Shown piece after piece: positions 58,968-64,000 of a stretch of 64,000 bases of DNA (the stretch's first letter is position 1; every line of letters begins with the position of its first letter). The stretch is from Flavobacterium tistrianum (GTDB lineage: Bacteria > Bacteroidota > Bacteroidia > Flavobacteriales > Flavobacteriaceae). A program made the position numbers and the translations under genes. Location of the stretch: the NCBI RefSeq assembly GCF_003254545.1, contig NZ_QJRH01000073.1:434001-498000 (forward strand). The letters run 5' to 3'. Below the pieces are notes generated by a model. It was not told the DNA's origin and did not search any database. It saw only the letters and a program-made list of their open reading frames with translations.

Positions 58968-59018
58968 GTCAATTTGATAATTATAAAATTTTCGAAATTC
59001 ATTAATTATCAAATTGAC
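58968..59018. repeat. AT-rich inverted repeat between GH5 and GH43-like genes
   Basis: GTCAATTTGATAATTA (58968-58983) and TAATTATCAAATTGAC (59003-59018) form a perfect 16-bp stem with a 19-base loop in the gap after the GH5 gene. No T run is beside it. Confidence 0.6.
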
Positions 59019-59033
59019 ACATTATCTAATTAT

Positions 59034-60209
59034 CTAATTCTTTTTGTTTGCCTCAGCAGTCATTTTCTTAATCAAATCTGTCTCAGCTTTGATATATGGA
59101 GTTCCGTCTGTATGAAGCACTTCATGAAACCATACTTTTGGCTCTGCAGTGTATGTTTTAGTCCAACTATCCCAAGCATATTTCGTTTGTGTCTTTCCGT
59201 CTACAAATCCCCAATTAATCATTCCAACGTTGTATTTTCTCGCAATTGGCAAAAATCCTTCAAAAGTGCTTCCGTTTGGTCTTGCCATATATTCTGTACA
59301 GATTAATGGTTTTCCGTAACGCTGTAATTGTTTGATTACTTTTTCGAAATCCTGAGGTGTGTTGTAATTGTGGAAAGAAACAATATCAGACTGCTCAATC
59401 TGCATTTTGTGCATGGGTTTCATTTTCGCTTCATTGCTCCAATCTCCTACCCAAACTCCAGAAGTCAATGGCTGTGACGGATTGCTTTCTCTCGCCCAAA
59501 CAAAAACATCTTTTAAAAGCGGTAAAATCAAATCGACTTTGTTTTTGATTTCTACTTTCTCGTATGATGGTCCTGTCATGTTATCTGGTTCATTCCAAAC
59601 ATCCCAACCTAAAATTCGTTTGTCATCTTTAAATTTTGCTACGGTTTCTTTTACATATTTTTCTAAACGAGGATATTGTGTTTTATCCTGAAGCGCCTTT
59701 TGACCTGGCGCCTGAACCCATCCCGAATTGTGTGTATGCGGTTTTGGAGCGCGTTGTTTTCCTAAAGCAGGAAACGGATCCCAACAAGAATCAAACAATA
59801 CAAAAAGCGTTTTGATATGATGTTTGTCTGCGATTTCAAGAAACTGATTCATGCGTTTGTAAAATCCTTCAGCATCTTGCTGGTGCAATAAATCGTGCAG
59901 ATAAACACGCATTATATTCATGCCTAAATTTTCTGCCCAACCCAATTCTTGATCGATTCTTTTTGGGTCAAAAGTATCTTCCTGCCACATCTCTAACTGA
60001 TTTATCGCTGTGCTAGGAGAATAATTTGCTCCAACCAACCAAGGCTGTTCTGCGTACCATTTATTGGCCTGATCTTTTGTCCAGATTTCTCTTTTTTCTA
60101 TTGATGCGGTTTCGCTATTCTTTTCTTCAGGATTACTTTTTTTATTGTTGCAGCTAAGCAATACGAGTCCTGCTAACATAAATGTCAGACACAATTTTAC
60201 TTTCTTCAT
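59034..60209 (-). CDS. GH5-type (cellulase-fold) glycoside hydrolase lipoprotein
   Basis: A 391-residue lipoprotein with Cys20 (AGLVLLSC). The mature part is a (beta/alpha)8 barrel. It has NIMRVYLHDLL, a WDVWNEPDN motif with acid/base Glu207, HNYNTP in the His-x-Tyr position, and PLICTEYMAR with nucleophile Glu306, which is the clan A pattern of GH5. Relatives are often labelled cellulase or 1,4-beta-xylanase without biochemical proof; mannanase or another endo-activity is possible. Directly after susD, it is a good candidate for the surface or periplasmic backbone-cutting enzyme of the locus. Confidence 0.85.
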   Translation of the reverse strand: MKKVKLCLTFMLAGLVLLSCNNKKSNPEEKNSETASIEKREIWTKDQANKWYAEQPWLVGANYSPSTAINQLEMWQEDTFDPKRIDQELGWAENLGMNIMRVYLHDLLHQQDAEGFYKRMNQFLEIADKHHIKTLFVLFDSCWDPFPALGKQRAPKPHTHNSGWVQAPGQKALQDKTQYPRLEKYVKETVAKFKDDKRILGWDVWNEPDNMTGPSYEKVEIKNKVDLILPLLKDVFVWARESNPSQPLTSGVWVGDWSNEAKMKPMHKMQIEQSDIVSFHNYNTPQDFEKVIKQLQRYGKPLICTEYMARPNGSTFEGFLPIARKYNVGMINWGFVDGKTQTKYAWDSWTKTYTAEPKVWFHEVLHTDGTPYIKAETDLIKKMTAEANKKN

Positions 60210-60246
60210 TTTAATTTTATTTTTTTTGAACGATTGTTCTTTATGA

Positions 60247-60278
60247 AAGGGAATCAGCTTAATTCTGCTGATTCCCTT
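60247..60278 (-). promoter_or_regulatory. Strong hairpin between susD and the hydrolase genes
   Basis: AAGGGAATCAGC (60247-60258) pairs perfectly with GCTGATTCCCTT (60267-60278), 12 bp with an 8-base loop. On the minus strand only a weak T tract follows, so it is more likely an attenuator or an mRNA-stabilising 3' structure for the susCD part than a full terminator. Confidence 0.6.
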
Positions 60279-60290
60279 AAAAAATCAGTT

Positions 60291-61814
60291 TTAATATCCA
60301 GAGTTCTGTTCTAGATTTGGATTATTGTCTACATCGCTTTGCGGAATTGGCATTCTGTGATTTTTACCCACCGTGAAGTTTTTAAAATCTGGATCACGGA
60401 GCGCAATTTTATCAACGGAAGCTTGAGAATTTAAGTCTCCCCAACGTTTTAGATCTTCCCAACGAACGCTTTCGCCACACAATTCCAAAACTCTTTCCAT
60501 TTTCAAACGCTCTAGGAATTTGTCGTGATCGTTTCCAATTTCAGGATGTGCTGTCGCCAATGTATTCATGTTGGCACGAGCTCTTACCAAATCAACATAT
60601 TGATACGCTTGAGCGGTATTTCCCAATTCGTTTAAAACTTCCGCGTAGCGTAATAAAATATCCGCATAACGAACCAATCTGTAGTTTACTTGGCTGTAGT
60701 AATCCTCATTATTTCTGTAATAATCGCGACTTCCTTTTCTAAACCAAGCTTCGTTATTGTTCCATTCCCAGTTTCTTCCGTATGTTTTGTCTCCAAAATC
60801 GGCTAATAACTGAGGGTAGAATAAAGTCCATCTTAACCTTTCGTCCAATTTTCCGTCTTTATTGTTTTCTTGTTTAAAGGCGTCAACTAACCAGATACGC
60901 GCTTGTCCGTCAGACCATCCAATTCCTCTTGGTGCGAAGAACTGAGAACGATTACTAGAAACTGCTGCATTTTGATCTTCACCAGTTCCACCTTTTCTCT
61001 GGTCTCCAAATTGGATTTCAAAAACAGATTCAGCATTATTTTCATTTGTATCTGTAAAATTATCTCGGTAGTTAGACACCAAACTATACTTCGCTCCTGC
61101 TCCAGAAATTAAAAATTCTAAAGCCATTTTTGCTTCTGGCCATTTGTGCTGCTGCATATAAACTTTTGCAAGAAACGCTTTTGCAGCACCTTTATCTGGT
61201 CTTCCTAACTGATCTGCTGACCAATCTCTTGGCAAATCTTCAAAGGCTTCATTCAAATCTTTTTCAACTTGAGCCCAAATTTCATCTACTTTTTTCTGTT
61301 GTGGCAAAGCTTGTGGTGTAGACGGTTCTAAAACCAATGGGATATCCTCCCAAATTACAGCGGCATAGTAATAGTGCAATGCTCTGAAAAATTTAGCCTG
61401 AGCTATAATTTTCTTTTTATCCTCTTCATTTTGAAAAGCAATATTCGGAACATTCGCCAAAACCTGATTACATCTAAAAATAGCTTTGTAAGTGTCTCTC
61501 CACGTTACGGCATTTCCTTCCCAAAAATTATAATTGATATAATTGAATCTTGTCCAATCTGCCAATTCTGTCCACGGACTTACGCTATACCCTTCATCAG
61601 AAGTTAAATCCAGACGGAAATAAATCCATCTTGCCCACAAACCGTCTTTATAAAACATGGCATAAATAGAATTTACACCGGCTTGTGCATCACTTTCAGT
61701 TTTCCAATATTGGTCTACTGTAATATCATTTGGGCTGTTCAAGTCCAATTCGTTTTCACAAGCGGTAAAAACAAGACCTAGAAAAGCTGCTGTTATAATT
61801 ATTATTTTTTTCAT
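60291..61814 (-). CDS. SusD/RagB-family glycan-binding lipoprotein
   Basis: A 507-residue surface lipoprotein (Cys19 in GLVFTAC). The SusD signature is clear: NSPNDITVDQYWKTESDAQAGVNSIYAMFY at the N-terminus, RALHYYYAAVIWEDIPLV, GRPDKGAAKAFLAKVYMQQHKWPEAKMALEF (TPR-like) and the C-terminal YADILLRYAEVLNELG ... RMPIPQSDVDNNPNLEQNSGY. It forms the lid of the SusC transporter and captures oligosaccharides. It starts 16 bases after the SusC gene. Confidence 0.95.
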   Translation of the reverse strand: MKKIIIITAAFLGLVFTACENELDLNSPNDITVDQYWKTESDAQAGVNSIYAMFYKDGLWARWIYFRLDLTSDEGYSVSPWTELADWTRFNYINYNFWEGNAVTWRDTYKAIFRCNQVLANVPNIAFQNEEDKKKIIAQAKFFRALHYYYAAVIWEDIPLVLEPSTPQALPQQKKVDEIWAQVEKDLNEAFEDLPRDWSADQLGRPDKGAAKAFLAKVYMQQHKWPEAKMALEFLISGAGAKYSLVSNYRDNFTDTNENNAESVFEIQFGDQRKGGTGEDQNAAVSSNRSQFFAPRGIGWSDGQARIWLVDAFKQENNKDGKLDERLRWTLFYPQLLADFGDKTYGRNWEWNNNEAWFRKGSRDYYRNNEDYYSQVNYRLVRYADILLRYAEVLNELGNTAQAYQYVDLVRARANMNTLATAHPEIGNDHDKFLERLKMERVLELCGESVRWEDLKRWGDLNSQASVDKIALRDPDFKNFTVGKNHRMPIPQSDVDNNPNLEQNSGY

Positions 61815-61830
61815 TACGCTGTTTTTTTAA

Positions 61831-64000
61831 TTAAAAGCTAAACTCTACACCCAAAGAATATGTTCTAAGATTTGGGAATGCCCCATTATCTACACCTCTT
61901 TCAAAAATATTACTGTTTGTAAACTCAGGATCCAATCCTTTATACTTAGTAATTGTAATAATGTTCTGTGCAGATAATGTCAATCTTGCTCTCGAAATAC
62001 CTGAATCTTTTAAGACACTTTGCGGAAAGCTATATCCAAATCCGATATATTTCAATCTGATAAAATCACCATTTTCTAAGAAACGATCTGTATCTCCTCT
62101 TGAATTTAAAGTTGAACCTTTCGTAATTCTAGGAAAATCAGTATTTGGATTTTCAGGTGTCCAAGGCTGAATGCCTCTTCTGTAGTTACTATTGTCATCG
62201 AAACGATCTACAACACTTCTAAATCCGTCATAAACAGTAGCTCCATGAGAAGCAATCCAGTTCATAGAAAAATCGAAGCCTTTATATTCAGCTCCAGCGT
62301 TTAAACCCATTTCAAATTCTGGCCACGGACTTCCAACGATTGTTTTATCTTCATTCGTAATTTGTCCGTCTCCATTGTTATCCTTAAAACGAATATCTCC
62401 AGGAACTGCATTTGGCATGATTACTTTTCCGTCAGCATTTTTGTAATTGTTAATTTCTTCCTGATTTTGGAATAATCCATCCGTTTGCAATACATACCAC
62501 ATTCCCACTGGCAAACCAGCTCTTGTTACTGTGTTTCCTGAGTAGTTTTCATTTTGTCCGTTACCCAATGAAACCAGTTTGTTGTTTATTTTGGTAAAGT
62601 TGACAGAAGCGTTAAATGAGAAATCATTGATTTTTTTGCTATAAGCCAATTCCAATTCAAAACCTTTATTTTCTACAGTTGCAGCGTTAGAAATTGGGTT
62701 TCCTCCATCGTTTCCTGTAGTCAATAAAATTGGGAAACCAAATAATACGTCTTCAGTACGAGCAATAAAATAATCTGCCGTAAAACGTAAATCATTATTT
62801 AAAACTCCTAAATCCAATCCGAAGTTGGTTTGTTTTAGTTTTTCCCAACGCAATTCAGAATTTGATAATTTTACTTGAGTTGCAGAAGGATATAAAGTCT
62901 GGTCTTTTCCTAATACAATCTGTCCAAAATTATTTACGAAGCTTTTGGACTCATAATTTCCAATATTTCCAGATCCTAATTCTCCATAACTTGCTCTTAA
63001 TTTTAAATCTTTAATGAATTCTGATTTAAAGAAAGATTCGTTGCTAATTCTCCATCCTGCAGAAAGCGAAGGAAAATTGCCCCACTTATTGCCATCGCTG
63101 AATCTTGAAGATCCATCACGTCTAATTACGGCATTGAATAAATAACGATTATCATAATTGTATTCTAATCTTCCTAAGTACGACGTTAAAGCTGCTTCGT
63201 TAATAAAACCTCCAACAACTGGTGAATCTCCTTGGTTTAAAACTTCATAATATTCTCCAGTTCCAGAATTCATCGGAAGATTTCTTTTTGTTCCGTAAAT
63301 CTGATTGTAATTGTCTTTTTGATACGTTTGACCCACTAAAACCGTGATATCATGCTTTCCAAATTCTTTCTTGAAAGTCAATGTATTTTCAAACAATAAA
63401 GTTTCTGATCTTCCTTTGTTTTGGTCTGTCTGAGAAGGATCTTGTGGCTGGTTTAAAGTCCAACTTCCTTTTTTTCTCATGTATTTATACGAATCAAAAC
63501 TCGTTTCATAACCAAAATTGAAACGATATTTCAACCAAGGCACAAATTTTAGTTCAGACCAAATGTTACCTCTAATTCTAAAGTTTTCGTTTGTTGTGTT
63601 AGAAAAATCGGCCAATGCCAAAGGGTTTGTTCCAAAAGTATCGGCAACTCCTTGTTTTCCATAACCATATCCGCCTGGGTTAGAAGCGTCATAAAGTGGA
63701 ATTGTAGGTGTCATTCTGTATACATCAATAATTGGATTTCCAGACATTTCATCTGTTTTAGAATTACTAATAGCTAAATTTTCTCCAATACTAAATATTC
63801 CTTTTGTACCACTTGAATTCACACGGAATGAAATTCTATCAAAATCAGTTCCGATAACTGTTCCTTCATTTCCAAAATAATTTCCAGATATAAAAAACGT
63901 CGAATTATCGCCTCCTCCAGAAAAACTAGCGTTATAATCTTGCATCATTCCCGTTTTAAAAACAGCATCTTGCCAATCTGTATTTACAGCCATGTTTAAG
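61831..64000 (-). CDS. SusC/RagA-family TonB-linked outer membrane transporter, N-terminus cut by window edge
   Basis: At least 722 residues of a SusC-type transporter; the frame is open to the right window edge, so the Met encoded at 63993 is internal. The visible part is the end of the plug and the whole barrel, with family words such as NTDWQDAVFKTGMMQDYNASFSGG (the start of the barrel), RYLFNAVIRRDGSSRFSDGN, FPSLSAGWRISNESFF, LRASYGELGSGNIGNY and DFIRLKYIGFGYSFP, ending LGVEFSF. It imports glycan fragments with its SusD lid, energised by TonB. The signal peptide, carboxypeptidase-like domain and TonB box lie outside the window. Confidence 0.95.
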   Translation of the reverse strand, partial: LNMAVNTDWQDAVFKTGMMQDYNASFSGGGDNSTFFISGNYFGNEGTVIGTDFDRISFRVNSSGTKGIFSIGENLAISNSKTDEMSGNPIIDVYRMTPTIPLYDASNPGGYGYGKQGVADTFGTNPLALADFSNTTNENFRIRGNIWSELKFVPWLKYRFNFGYETSFDSYKYMRKKGSWTLNQPQDPSQTDQNKGRSETLLFENTLTFKKEFGKHDITVLVGQTYQKDNYNQIYGTKRNLPMNSGTGEYYEVLNQGDSPVVGGFINEAALTSYLGRLEYNYDNRYLFNAVIRRDGSSRFSDGNKWGNFPSLSAGWRISNESFFKSEFIKDLKLRASYGELGSGNIGNYESKSFVNNFGQIVLGKDQTLYPSATQVKLSNSELRWEKLKQTNFGLDLGVLNNDLRFTADYFIARTEDVLFGFPILLTTGNDGGNPISNAATVENKGFELELAYSKKINDFSFNASVNFTKINNKLVSLGNGQNENYSGNTVTRAGLPVGMWYVLQTDGLFQNQEEINNYKNADGKVIMPNAVPGDIRFKDNNGDGQITNEDKTIVGSPWPEFEMGLNAGAEYKGFDFSMNWIASHGATVYDGFRSVVDRFDDNSNYRRGIQPWTPENPNTDFPRITKGSTLNSRGDTDRFLENGDFIRLKYIGFGYSFPQSVLKDSGISRARLTLSAQNIITITKYKGLDPEFTNSNIFERGVDNGAFPNLRTYSLGVEFSF

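Noticed and set aside
1..64000. tRNA, rRNA, prophage, restriction or toxin-antitoxin genes
   Set aside because: I looked for them in the gene gaps and reading frames and saw none that I could support.

Overview
The window is AT-rich DNA from a member of the Bacteroidota, most likely a Flavobacterium-type species. This follows from several gene types found together: type IX secretion (T9SS) sorting domains of both type A and type B, a PorP/SprF partner protein, a SusC/SusD polysaccharide utilization locus, a BtuB/BtuG-type vitamin B12 uptake operon, many lipoproteins, and -7 elements of the form TAnnTTTG. No rRNA, tRNA, CRISPR array or prophage was seen. The only trace of a transposase is a lone IS1595-type zinc-ribbon gene.

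Layout. 1-6.7 kb: the end of an RND efflux operon (AcrB-type pump, TolC-type lipoprotein), a Crp-like regulator with a small multidrug/guanidinium exporter, elaA, a LysR regulator divergent from a GNAT-EamA pair, and two islands of palindromic repeats. 7-13 kb: a membrane histidine kinase and an NtrC-type sigma-54 activator, divergent from a MacB-like ABC transporter; a dyad and a possible sigma-54 promoter lie between them. 13.4-19.3 kb: five minus-strand genes (hybrid kinase with Hpt, CheY-like regulator, YaiO-type TPR/beta-barrel protein, HEAT-like membrane protein, PgaC-like glycosyltransferase) that look like a synthase-dependent exopolysaccharide export system under phosphorelay control. 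20.2-27.3 kb: a cobalamin riboswitch followed by a TonB-dependent receptor, a BtuG-like propeller lipoprotein, another surface lipoprotein and a T9SS-secreted propeller protein. 27.3-37.9 kb: single genes and small regulator/enzyme pairs (nitronate monooxygenase, GNAT-MarR, HxlR/nitroreductase, a Roadblock-like protein, a lysine-rich histone-H1-like protein, AraC with a TetX-like monooxygenase, a POTRA-less Omp85 barrel). 38.3-51.7 kb: a giant surface adhesin of about 3,477 residues (about 14 Ig-like modules, then 15 DUF11 repeats, then a type B T9SS sorting domain), followed by SprF-like and OmpA/PD40 proteins. 51.8-64 kb: a FabZ-like protein without the usual catalytic histidine, then a minus-strand polysaccharide utilization locus with SusC (cut by the window edge), SusD, GH5, a GH43-like enzyme, GH2, GH43, a mutarotase lipoprotein and another GH43.

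How it fits together. Much of the window concerns the cell envelope: capture and import of glycans and B12 through TonB-dependent systems, export of drugs and polysaccharide, and display of a very large adhesin through T9SS. Control is mostly local, with each regulator beside its probable targets. Intergenic regions hold several families of interspersed palindromes. One of them, a nested 15+3+15 bp palindrome, occurs four times. All functional calls come from reading the sequence and from family knowledge; no database search was run.
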